A stretch of DNA of 64,000 nt from Lentzea flava (lineage in GTDB: Bacteria > Actinomycetota > Actinomycetes > Mycobacteriales > Pseudonocardiaceae): NCBI RefSeq assembly GCF_014648475.1, contig NZ_BMRE01000048.1, forward strand, positions 1 through 64,000. Reading direction: 5' to 3'. Below the pieces are notes generated by a model. It did no database searches, was not told where the DNA came from, and was given only the letters and a program-made list of their open reading frames with translations. Both the position numbers and the translations under genes were made by a program. Within the stretch, counting starts at the first letter, position 1, and each line of letters opens with the position of its first letter. Below are positions 43,301 to 51,165 of the stretch, in pieces.

Positions 43301-44404
43301 TTACGGCGTGCCCGCCGGCTTGCCCTTCGCGTCCGGGGCGTTGGGGTCGAGGATGTAGTTCTCCTGCCACACCGCCCACTTGTAGCCGACGTCGTTGGCG
43401 GTCACGTAGGCCGCGCCCCAGCCGCTGCCGCTGAAGCGGTTGTTGATGGCCTTCATGTTGCGGCCGTACCGGTTGCCGTGGCTCGACTCCAGGCCGAGCT
43501 GGTAGCCGCCGCCCTCCAGCAGGTTGCCCTCGACGGTGACGTTGTCGATGTCATCGCCGTAGGTCTGGATGAACAGCGCGCCGGTGTCCTGGCCGGTGGA
43601 GCAGTCGATGCGGTTGTTGCGGAACGTCAGCGTGCGTCCGGCGTTGCGGTCCAGCGGGAAGTCGCGGACGGTGGCGCCGTCGTTGTGCGCGTCACCGGCC
43701 GTGCGCAGGCCGCGGACGTAGTTGCCCTCGGCGAGGCCGCTGAGGGTGGCGCCGGTGTTGTAGAAGCAGATGCCGGAGCCCATGCCGGTGATGTAGTTGC
43801 GCTGCAGGGTGCCGACGCCGAGGAACGCGCACGACTTCGCGATCGTGGAGGCGGACAGCTTCGAGCCGTCGATGTTCGAGTCGCGGATGGTCACCGGGGC
43901 GCCGGTGACCTGGCAGGAGTTGCTGCCGCACGGGCCGTTCGTCGTGACCAGCGGGGCGGCCTCGTCGAGCCGGGTGGGGCGGATGCAGGACTTCTCGACG
44001 GTGATGTTGCCCGCGAAGAGGACGAGGGGCTGCTCGATGCGCTTGCCGGAGATGACCGTGCCCGCGCCGGGGTTCGCCGGTCCGGTGTAGACGGGCAGGG
44101 AGTCGCAGTTCAGGCCGACGGCGGCCAGGCCGGTGTTGGCCTGGGTCAGCTTCCAGCCCGGCGCCCCGGCCGGGGCGGGCGTGCCGGGGTTGTTCGGAGG
44201 CTTCACGGGGCCGTTGGTGGCGGACTGGGGCGCCGACGTGGGAGCCGCGGAGCTGCTGCTGGGGGCGGCGGAGCTCTCCGACGTGCTGGGCGAGGTGGCG
44301 CTCGTGCTCTCGGCCACCGGCTTCGGGTCGCCCGCCTCGGCCGCGGAACAGGCGGCCAAGGCGACGACGCCGGTGGTCAGCAGCACGGCCAATCTCAGTC
44401 TCAC
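43301..44404 (-). CDS. Secreted lipoprotein with right-handed beta-helix
   Basis: A 367-residue lipoprotein. The signal peptide ends in a lipobox (VALAAC), so Cys would be lipidated. A Ser/Thr/Pro/Ala-rich linker (about 25-95) leads to a domain with repeated short beta strands: GKRIEQPLVLFAGNITVEKSCI, APVTIRDSNIDGSKL, TLQRNYITGMG, LTFRNNRIDCS and NVTVEGNLLEGGG, the pattern of a pectate-lyase-like parallel beta-helix. Six cysteines could make disulfides. GTG 44404 follows GGAGGT; a longer reading to 44587 is unlikely. Polysaccharide binding or lysis is plausible but no catalytic set is recognisable. Confidence 0.78.
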   Translation of the reverse strand: MRLRLAVLLTTGVVALAACSAAEAGDPKPVAESTSATSPSTSESSAAPSSSSAAPTSAPQSATNGPVKPPNNPGTPAPAGAPGWKLTQANTGLAAVGLNCDSLPVYTGPANPGAGTVISGKRIEQPLVLFAGNITVEKSCIRPTRLDEAAPLVTTNGPCGSNSCQVTGAPVTIRDSNIDGSKLSASTIAKSCAFLGVGTLQRNYITGMGSGICFYNTGATLSGLAEGNYVRGLRTAGDAHNDGATVRDFPLDRNAGRTLTFRNNRIDCSTGQDTGALFIQTYGDDIDNVTVEGNLLEGGGYQLGLESSHGNRYGRNMKAINNRFSGSGWGAAYVTANDVGYKWAVWQENYILDPNAPDAKGKPAGTP

Positions 44405-44674
44405 GCTGGTTCTACCTCCACGCGCGTTCACGACGGGGGACCGTGAACTCGCTGATTGTGTCGTCGGCCGGTGCGGAATGTTCACGGAACTCGTGCGACC
44501 GAGTTCGCGCAGGGGCCGTTGAACGGACTGCACATTGCACGGGCCGACCGGAGGAGTCAAGCGGATCTCGTTGTGCCGCAAGGTCATCTTCCGGGCGGAC
44601 GGGAATAGCTCGCCGGGGTGAGCTGGCAGATCACGGTTTTATCTCCGAGTCATTCGGTTCTTTGATGTGTGAGA

Positions 44675-45442
44675 TCAACGACCGAGGAATGTCGCGCGGC
44701 CGGGACCGTCGGTGAGGAAGCTGTGCACCGCGCGTGGCAGGTCCTGCGTCTCGAACAACGCGGACGCGATCGTCGTCACGTGGGCGTCGGCCTCCGGAAC
44801 GCCGCCGTGTTCGAAATGCGCGAGCACCTGTTTGGTCGCGGCGTGCGCCCGCGTCGGCCCGACGGCGAGCGAGAGGGCGAACTGCTCGGCGGCCAGCGCG
44901 AAGCCCTCGTCCGGGAAGATCCGGTTCACGACGTTCCAGCGCTCCAGCGTCGCCGCGTCGTAGAGGTCGCCGGTCATCACGAACTCCTTCGCCCGGCCCA
45001 CGCCCGCGCGGGCGGCCAGCCGCTGCGTGCCGCCCATCGTCGGCGTCAGGCCCACGACCTTCTCCACGAGGCCGAAACGCGCGCTCTCGGCCGCGACGAT
45101 CAGGTCGCACGCCACCGCGAGCTCGAACGCCCAGGTCAAGCACAACGCGTGGGCGGCGAAGACGGTCGGGATCGGCAGCGCGGCGAGCCGTTGCGGCAGC
45201 AGGAGCATGCGGTCGAACAACGCCTGCGCGTCCTCGCGGTACTCCTGGGCGGCGAACAGCGACACGTCGACCCCTCCGGACACGACCTTGCCGGTCGCGT
45301 TGACCAGCAACGCCCGCGCGTCGCCCAGCTCGTCGAGGGCGTCGTGGAACTCGGCGTCGAGGTCGAGCGCGTAGAGGTTGAGCGGCGGCGCGTCGATCGT
45401 GATGATCGCGAGCTCGTTCTGCCTGGTCAGGTGGATCTTCAT
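44675..45442 (-). CDS. Enoyl-CoA hydratase/isomerase family protein
   Basis: A 255-residue crotonase-fold protein. Both positions of the usual catalytic glutamates are kept (FELAVACD and GLVEKVVGL with GGTQRL). The oxyanion-hole motif, normally GGG before ELA, reads LTWAF, so the activity may differ from classical hydration. The N-terminus (AIITIDAPPLNLYALD) is family-typical. Crotonase-fold enzymes act on acyl-CoA thioesters in fatty-acid or amino-acid breakdown. It lies 13 bases after the CorA gene on the same strand and may share its transcript. Confidence 0.82.
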   Translation of the reverse strand: MKIHLTRQNELAIITIDAPPLNLYALDLDAEFHDALDELGDARALLVNATGKVVSGGVDVSLFAAQEYREDAQALFDRMLLLPQRLAALPIPTVFAAHALCLTWAFELAVACDLIVAAESARFGLVEKVVGLTPTMGGTQRLAARAGVGRAKEFVMTGDLYDAATLERWNVVNRIFPDEGFALAAEQFALSLAVGPTRAHAATKQVLAHFEHGGVPEADAHVTTIASALFETQDLPRAVHSFLTDGPGRATFLGR

Positions 45443-45455
45443 CGTGCGGGAACCC

Positions 45456-46412
45456 TCACAGCCAATCGCGGCGCTTGAACATGGCGTACAGGACGTAGGA
45501 AAGCAGGAAGATCCCCAGCGTGGACGCCCAGAAGCCCCACGGCTGCTCGAATCCGGGGTACGGCACGTTCATGCCGTAGTAGCCGGAGATCGCGGTCGGC
45601 ACCGCGATGATCGCGGCCCAGCTGGTGACCTTCTTCATGATCGAGTTGAGCCGGTTGCCCTGGACCGCCACCTCGGCCTCGCGCAGGTTCGTGACCAGCT
45701 CGCGCATCGACTCGGTGAGCTCGGCGGTGAACAGCGCGTGGTCGGAGACGTCGAGGTAGTACGGCATCATCACGTCGTCGACGAGGTCGTGCTCGCGGTG
45801 CACCAGCGACCCCAGCACCTCGCGCATCGGCAGCGCGACCCGCCGCAGCTGCACCAGCGCGCGCCGCAGCTGCAGCGCTTTGCGGCCCACGTGCGGCTTC
45901 TCCTCGTAGATCCGGTCCTCGAGCGCCTCGATGTCGTCGTCGAGCGCCTCGGCCGCGGCGTAGTGGCCGTCCACGACGTCGTCGAGCAGCCCGTGCAGCA
46001 GGAACCCGACGCCGGAGGTGGCCAGGGCCGGCGCGCTGTCCCACCGGCGCCGCACGCCCGCGATGTCGTACGACTCGTTCTCCCGGACGGTCACCAGCGC
46101 GTTGCGGGTGACGAACACGTCGACCTCGCACGTGCTGATCTCGTGCTCGGCGTACCGGACGGCGTGGACGGAGAGGAACAGGTGGGTGGGGTAGCGGTCG
46201 ACCTTGGGGCGCTGGCGCCCGGCGAACGCGTCCTCGATCGCGAGCTCGTGCAGGCCCAGCTCGTCGCGCAGCAGACCTATCTCGTCCTGGGACGGCGCGC
46301 AGAGGTCGAACCACACGACCGCGGAGGGATCTTGGAGGTGCCGCGCGACGTCGGAAACCGGGAAGTCCCGGTCCACGAGTTCGCCGTTGCGGTACAAGCG
46401 GGTCCGACCCAT
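45456..46412 (-). CDS. CorA-family magnesium/divalent metal transporter
   Basis: A 318-residue CorA homologue. A large cytoplasmic N-terminal domain (beta-sheet then long helix) is followed by two C-terminal membrane spans, with the selectivity motif GMN followed by VPYPG between them (about residues 280-282). The acidic C-terminus is replaced by RRDWL. Homopentamers form the channel in known members. I start at ATG 46412; a TTG three codons upstream is possible. It diverges from the kinase gene. Confidence 0.9.
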   Translation of the reverse strand: MGRTRLYRNGELVDRDFPVSDVARHLQDPSAVVWFDLCAPSQDEIGLLRDELGLHELAIEDAFAGRQRPKVDRYPTHLFLSVHAVRYAEHEISTCEVDVFVTRNALVTVRENESYDIAGVRRRWDSAPALATSGVGFLLHGLLDDVVDGHYAAAEALDDDIEALEDRIYEEKPHVGRKALQLRRALVQLRRVALPMREVLGSLVHREHDLVDDVMMPYYLDVSDHALFTAELTESMRELVTNLREAEVAVQGNRLNSIMKKVTSWAAIIAVPTAISGYYGMNVPYPGFEQPWGFWASTLGIFLLSYVLYAMFKRRDWL

Positions 46413-46481
46413 GGGTGACAACGATACGTAGATCTACTCAGATGTGAGGTTCCAGCCCGAGTTCCCGCTACCCTCGATCCG

Positions 46482-47807
46482 GTGAAGGTGGACCAACCAC
46501 AACGCATAGGCGACTACCTGCTGCTGGGCAGGCTTGGTCGTGGTGCCATGGGAACGGTCTACCTGGGACAAGGCTCCGACGGGCGCCAGGTCGCCGTGAA
46601 GGTCGCCCGCGCGGAGCTCGCCGACGACCCGCGCTTCCGCGAGCGGTTCCGCCGCGAGGTGCAGATGGCCCGCGCGGTCGGGTCGGCGGGCACCGCGGCG
46701 GTCGTGGACGCCGACACGCGCGCGCCCCGCCCGTGGATGGCGACGGAGTACGTGCCCGGCCCGACGCTGCAGGAGGCGATCGAACGGCACGGCCCGCTGC
46801 CAGAGCACCACCTGCGCAGGCTGGCCGAGGGCCTCGCCGAGGCGCTGACGGCGATCCACCGCGCCGGTCTGATCCACCGCGACCTCAAGCCGTCCAACGT
46901 GCTGCTCGGCGCCGACGGCCCGCGCGTGATCGACTTCGGCATCTCGCGCGCCATGGAGCACACCGCGCTGACCGAGACCGGCATGGTCTTCGGCACCCCG
47001 GGCTTCCTGTCGCCGGAGCAGATCACCGGCCAGGAGGTCGGCACCCCGTCGGACGTCTTCGCGCTGGGCGCCGTGCTCGTCTACGCGGCCACCGGCAAGG
47101 GCCCGTTCGGCGAGGGCCCGACCGCCACGCTGCTCTACCGCGCCGCCCACGGCGAACCGGACCTCGACGGCGTGCCGAAGACGCTGCGCCCGCTGGTGCA
47201 GAAGTGCATGCACCGCGACCCGGCCAAGCGCCCGGACCCGGCGGAGGTGACGCGCCTGCTCGCCCAGGTCGTGTCGCCGAAGCCGCCGACCACCAAGCTG
47301 CCCGCGCCGATGACGCCCGCCGCCGCGACGTTCTCGACGTCGCGGATCGTGCCGTTTCTGTGGGGCCTGACGAACCTCGCCGCCGGCCTGCTCGCCGCGG
47401 CGATCGCCGACCCGGCGGCCAGGGCCAACGGCGCCACGCAGCTGCTGGCGCTGGCCGCGTTCTGCGTGCTGGTCGTGCGCGCGGTGCGGTTCTTCAGCGC
47501 CGCCGCCCGCCGCAAGGTCGTCATCGAGATCAGCCGCGAGGGCATCGCGACGACCCGCAACGGCAAGTTCCACCAGTACTGGTGGTACGAGCTCGCACGG
47601 GTGCGCGTCGTGCCGCACAAGAAACGGCCGTGGGTCGTCGTGTGGCTGAAAGACCCGGCGCCGCGCCGCTTCTTCGGTGCGCATCACGGCGGGGTGCGCG
47701 TGTTCCCGATCGCCCACGAGCGGACCAGACGGCGGCGCGAGCGGGAGATCGCCGAGCTGCGCGCCGCCCTGGCCTGGTACCTGCCGCGCTCCTACGACGG
47801 GCGCTGA
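46482..47807 (+). CDS. Membrane-anchored serine/threonine protein kinase
   Basis: A 441-residue Hanks-type kinase. GRLGRGAMGTVYLG is the glycine loop, Lys40 (AVK) binds ATP, HRDLKPSN holds the catalytic Asp134, and DFGIS the metal-binding Asp151; GTPGFLSPEQ is the activation-segment end. Two hydrophobic spans (about 290-310 and 320-340) follow the kinase domain instead of the single span of PknB-type receptors. A basic C-terminal region with HQYWWYELARVRV resembles no extracellular sensor domain such as PASTA. All catalytic residues are present, so it should be active. Substrates unknown; the start is GTG 46482. Confidence 0.88.
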   Translation: MKVDQPQRIGDYLLLGRLGRGAMGTVYLGQGSDGRQVAVKVARAELADDPRFRERFRREVQMARAVGSAGTAAVVDADTRAPRPWMATEYVPGPTLQEAIERHGPLPEHHLRRLAEGLAEALTAIHRAGLIHRDLKPSNVLLGADGPRVIDFGISRAMEHTALTETGMVFGTPGFLSPEQITGQEVGTPSDVFALGAVLVYAATGKGPFGEGPTATLLYRAAHGEPDLDGVPKTLRPLVQKCMHRDPAKRPDPAEVTRLLAQVVSPKPPTTKLPAPMTPAAATFSTSRIVPFLWGLTNLAAGLLAAAIADPAARANGATQLLALAAFCVLVVRAVRFFSAAARRKVVIEISREGIATTRNGKFHQYWWYELARVRVVPHKKRPWVVVWLKDPAPRRFFGAHHGGVRVFPIAHERTRRRREREIAELRAALAWYLPRSYDGR

Positions 47808-48658
47808 TCGGTCCACTCGTAGGTGATGGTCATCGACTGCGGTGGCATCCCCTTCGGCAACTGACTGCTCGCGGTCGCGACCTCCTCCGTGCCGGTCACC
47901 CGGCCCGTGGCGGGATCGATGACGAACTGGAGGAGGTTGCCGTCGACCGACAGCCTCCCGTTGTCCCAGCGGATCTCGGGAGACTCGGCGAGCACGCGGT
48001 ACAGCGCGGCCTTCTCCTCGTTCGTCGTGAACGGCGAGAGCAACGCCGGCGACGCGGCCAGCAGCTTCTGCTTCGGGTCGGCGGGCAGCGGCTTGGAGAC
48101 GCTCTCCTCCTTGCACGGGGTGGCCGCGCAGAACGAGGTCCACAGCTGCGGAAAGCTGATCGTGCTCAGCTTCTGCTCCGGTCGCGGCTGCGCGCCGGAG
48201 ATCGGCTGCCGCTGCCCGGTCTCCCTGCGGAAGATGAACACCGTCTCGCCCTTCGCGGTGGGCAGCCACACGTCGTACTCGAGCTCGACCAGAGTCCAGC
48301 CGACCTGGTCGAGGCCGAACGACGCGGCGGTCGCCACCTCCCGCAACCGGTAGGTGATGTGCTGGTACCTGGCGGTCGGCTGCTCGGCCAGCTCCAGCAG
48401 GGTGGCGGCCTCGGCCAGCGACGTGGCCGGGGTGCTGGGCATCGTGGCGGGGGCGTCCCGGTGGGCCGGCCGCAGGAACACCACCAATCCGGTGATCATG
48501 ATCACGGCGACCGCGGCGGCCGCGATGCCTGCCCAGCGCGGGGAACGGCGCACCGGCTTCTCCGCGAACAGCTGCTCGCGCAGCCGGGCGAGCCGCACGT
48601 CGTCGGCGCCCCGGACCGGGTACAGCTCGGCGAGGTCGTCGTCCAGCACGTCACGCAT
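47792..48658 (-). CDS. CU044_5270-type membrane protein, sigma-factor partner
   Basis: A 288-residue protein with a short cytoplasmic N-terminus (MRDVLDDDLAELYPVRGADD), one membrane span (about 43-62) and an extracytoplasmic domain with one Cys pair (FCAATPC). This layout matches the actinobacterial CU044_5270 family, usually encoded next to ECF sigma factors and likely to control them. It lacks a zinc anti-sigma motif. The start overlaps the sigma-factor stop by 8 bases, so the pair is translationally coupled. It overlaps the kinase gene end by 16 bases. Confidence 0.82.
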   Translation of the reverse strand: MRDVLDDDLAELYPVRGADDVRLARLREQLFAEKPVRRSPRWAGIAAAAVAVIMITGLVVFLRPAHRDAPATMPSTPATSLAEAATLLELAEQPTARYQHITYRLREVATAASFGLDQVGWTLVELEYDVWLPTAKGETVFIFRRETGQRQPISGAQPRPEQKLSTISFPQLWTSFCAATPCKEESVSKPLPADPKQKLLAASPALLSPFTTNEEKAALYRVLAESPEIRWDNGRLSVDGNLLQFVIDPATGRVTGTEEVATASSQLPKGMPPQSMTITYEWTDQRPS

Positions 48659-49142
48659 GTTCCACTTCCTTCAGCTTGGCGCGCAGGCGGTGCAGGCGCG
48701 ACCTCGCGGTGCCGGGGTTCAGGCCGAGGGCTTCCGCCGCCTCCTGCACGCTCAGCCCGGCCAGCGAGACGAGCAGCAGCAGGTCGCGGTCACCCTCCTG
48801 CATCTTCGCGAGCGCGCCGGCGATCCGCCGCAGGTGCGAGCGGGCGTCGATCCGCGTCACCACGGTGTGCTCCAGCGTCTCGGCGACACCGAGGTCGACG
48901 CCGTAGCGTTCGGCGGTGCGCAACAGCCGGGTCTCGCGTTTGGCGTGGCCGCGCAACAGGTTCGTCGCGATGCCGTAGAGCCAGCCGACGACGCTGCCCT
49001 TCTCGGCGTCGTAGGTGTCCTCGCCGCGCATGGCCGCCAGGAACGTCTCGCTGACCAGGTCGTCGGCGACGTCGACGCCCACCCGTCGCGCCAGATAGCG
49101 GTGCAGCGGCTGGGCGTGCTCGTCGAACAGCTCCGCGAACAT
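48651..49142 (-). CDS. ECF-type RNA polymerase sigma factor
   Basis: A 163-residue extracytoplasmic-function sigma factor. Region 2 spans about 5-70, with DLVSETFLAAMR and GWLYGIATNLLR contacting the core and the -10 element. Region 4 spans about 105-155, with the helix-turn-helix SVQEAAEALGLNPGTARSRLHRLRAKL recognising the -35 element. The short linker and no C-terminal extension fit the group coupled to CU044_5270 proteins. Signal and regulon unknown. ATG 49142 is preferred over the GTG one codon upstream. Confidence 0.88.
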   Translation of the reverse strand: MFAELFDEHAQPLHRYLARRVGVDVADDLVSETFLAAMRGEDTYDAEKGSVVGWLYGIATNLLRGHAKRETRLLRTAERYGVDLGVAETLEHTVVTRIDARSHLRRIAGALAKMQEGDRDLLLLVSLAGLSVQEAAEALGLNPGTARSRLHRLRAKLKEVEHA

Positions 49143-49226
49143 CACGCCCCCAGTTGGCTTCTCGCGGCACGGGTGTTGCAGTGACGTGGGTCACAATTCG
49201 GTGGACGATCTCCTGATGATGGTCGT

Positions 49227-49721
49227 ATGACCAACTGGACCGTGACCGTCACCGATGCCGCGCGCTCGCCGCTCAACCGCGAGTACAACGCGGAGATGAT
49301 CAGCCGCTACTGGGGGCGGCCCACGAACGACGCCGAGATCGACGCCTACGAACGCGACGAGCAGGACCACGACGTGCCGGTGTTCCTCGTGATCTCCCGC
49401 GACGGTGAGGAGGCGGGATGCCTCGGAATGCGGTTTCTCGGCGACGGGATCGGCGAGCTCACCCGGATGTTCGTGCGGACCCCGTTCCGCGGGCAGGGCG
49501 CCGCATCGGTGCTGCTGAAGGCGATGGAGGCGGAAGCACTCGCACGCGGCGTGACGACGTTGCGGCTCGACACCCGCAAGGATCTCGTCGAGGCGCGGAA
49601 CCTCTACGCCAAACACGGATTCGTGGAGATCGACCGCTACAACGACGCCGAGTACGCCGATCACTGGTTCGAGAAGAGCCTGAAGAGGCTAACGCCCGCT
49701 GATCCGGTCGCGATGTCCTGA
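49227..49721 (+). CDS. GNAT-family N-acetyltransferase
   Basis: A 164-residue GNAT enzyme. ELTRMFVRTPFRGQGAASVLL contains the V/IxxxxRGxG acetyl-CoA pyrophosphate loop, and LRLDTRKDLVEARNLYAKHGF is the following beta-alpha segment. The pattern resembles acetyltransferases of small amines or amino acids. The start ATG lies 80 bases from the divergent sigma-factor start. Substrate unknown. Confidence 0.85.
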   Translation: MTNWTVTVTDAARSPLNREYNAEMISRYWGRPTNDAEIDAYERDEQDHDVPVFLVISRDGEEAGCLGMRFLGDGIGELTRMFVRTPFRGQGAASVLLKAMEAEALARGVTTLRLDTRKDLVEARNLYAKHGFVEIDRYNDAEYADHWFEKSLKRLTPADPVAMS

Positions 49722-49756
49722 TGGGTCGGGATGACGCGCGCCAGGAGGCATTGAAC

Positions 49757-51049
49757 ATGCGGTTGCGTCCACTGGTGGCGGCCTTCGCCGTCACCGCGGC
49801 ACTGGTGGTGACTCCGGCCTCGGCGGCTCCCGCCGGTCGGGTGCTGGGGTACGTCGCCAACAACGGCGGCGGTGTGTCGGTGATCGACACGGCCACGAAC
49901 GCGGTGTCCGAGACGATCGCCGACAGCGGCGGAAGCTCGCCGTACATGGCAGCGGTCGCGTTCGACGGAACTCGCGGCTATGTCACGAATTCCGTGCAGA
50001 ACACGCTCACTGTCATCGACACGCCGACCAACACGGTCGACAAGTCCGTTCCCGTCGGGAAGCACCCGGCGGGCGTCGCGGTCGCCCCCGGCGGCGGCTT
50101 CGTCTACGTCACGAACTACGACGACGGAACGGTGTCCGTGGTCGACACGGCCACGCTGACGGTCACCGCGACCGTCACCGTCGGTCAGAACCCGGACGGC
50201 GTGGTGGTCACCAGGGACGGCACGGCCGTCTACGTGACGCACGACGTCGTCGGCCCGAGCAAGGTCTCGGTCATCGACACCACGGCCAACGCGGTCGTCG
50301 CCACGATCAACGTGGGCAGCACGTCCACCGCGATCGCGGCCTCCGCCGACGGCACCCGGATGTACGTGGTGAACAAGGGTTCCGACGACATCTCCGCCAT
50401 CGACGTCGCCACGCGCACCGTGGTCGGCACCGCGAAGGTCGGCTTCGTGCCGCACGGCATCGCGTTGTCGCCCAACGGAACCCGCGCGTACGTGACGAAC
50501 AGCGAGTTCGACTCGGTGTCCGTCGTGGACCTGACGGTGATGGCGGAACAGCAGAAGATCGTCGTCGGTGACCGCCCGATCAGCGTCGCCCTGACGCCGG
50601 ACGGTGCGAGCGCCTACGTCACGAACTTCAACAGCAACACGGTCTCGATCATCGACACGGCGTCCAACACGGTCACCGGCACCATCGGGGTCGGCCAGCG
50701 CCCGGTGGGCATCGCGATCAACTTCGTGCCGCCCGCCGCGTCGAAGCTCGTGGCGGGGACCGCCCAGCTGCAGGTGCGGCTCCTCGGTTTCACGGTCCGC
50801 TCGCTCGGCGCGACGCTGACCGAGAAGCACACCGGGGCGCCGGTCGCGGGCAGGACGATCGTGTTCCGCACGGTCAAGGGCAACCCGCTGTGCACCGCCA
50901 CGACCAACTCCTACGGCAAGGCCACGTGTGACGCCCAGGTGTCCCTGCTGGTCGGGCTGTCCACCCTGCTGCAGGGCTTCACGGCCTCGTTCGCGGGCGA
51001 CAACGAGCACGGTGGCGCTTCGGCGCACGGTTCCATCACCCTGCTCTAG
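49757..51049 (+). CDS. Secreted YVTN beta-propeller protein with Ig-like tail
   Basis: A 430-residue exported protein. Residues 1-25 form a signal peptide ending in ASAAP. The mature protein has seven or eight YVTN repeats of about 42 residues (for example YVTNYDDGTVSVVDTATLTV), as in surface-layer and PQQ-type propellers. A C-terminal beta-sandwich with a Cys pair (NPLCTATTNSYGKATCD) follows. ATG 49757 follows GGAGG. Propellers of this type bind partner proteins or ligands outside the cell; no active site is seen. It precedes the GH97 gene. Confidence 0.83.
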   Translation: MRLRPLVAAFAVTAALVVTPASAAPAGRVLGYVANNGGGVSVIDTATNAVSETIADSGGSSPYMAAVAFDGTRGYVTNSVQNTLTVIDTPTNTVDKSVPVGKHPAGVAVAPGGGFVYVTNYDDGTVSVVDTATLTVTATVTVGQNPDGVVVTRDGTAVYVTHDVVGPSKVSVIDTTANAVVATINVGSTSTAIAASADGTRMYVVNKGSDDISAIDVATRTVVGTAKVGFVPHGIALSPNGTRAYVTNSEFDSVSVVDLTVMAEQQKIVVGDRPISVALTPDGASAYVTNFNSNTVSIIDTASNTVTGTIGVGQRPVGIAINFVPPAASKLVAGTAQLQVRLLGFTVRSLGATLTEKHTGAPVAGRTIVFRTVKGNPLCTATTNSYGKATCDAQVSLLVGLSTLLQGFTASFAGDNEHGGASAHGSITLL

Positions 51050-51072
51050 TCATTGGAGTTGTCACGGTTGTT

Positions 51073-51125
51073 ACATCCCTTGACTCGGGCGAAATGCCCG
51101 GCATAGCGTCCGGGTCAAGGGATGT
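51073..51125 (+). promoter_or_regulatory. Promoter and operator-like inverted repeat before GH97 gene
   Basis: A 12-bp perfect inverted repeat (51073-51084 and 51114-51125) surrounds a TTGACT (-35, 51080-51085) and TAGCGT (-10, 51104-51109) pair 18 bases apart. A nested CGGGC/GCCCG hairpin lies in the spacer. The left arm covers the -35 and the right arm the likely start site, which looks like a repressor operator; a terminator for the YVTN gene is the alternative. Confidence 0.5.
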
Positions 51126-51165
51126 CCTCCGGTGACCGCCGCCCCGGATCACGAGGGGAGTGTCC

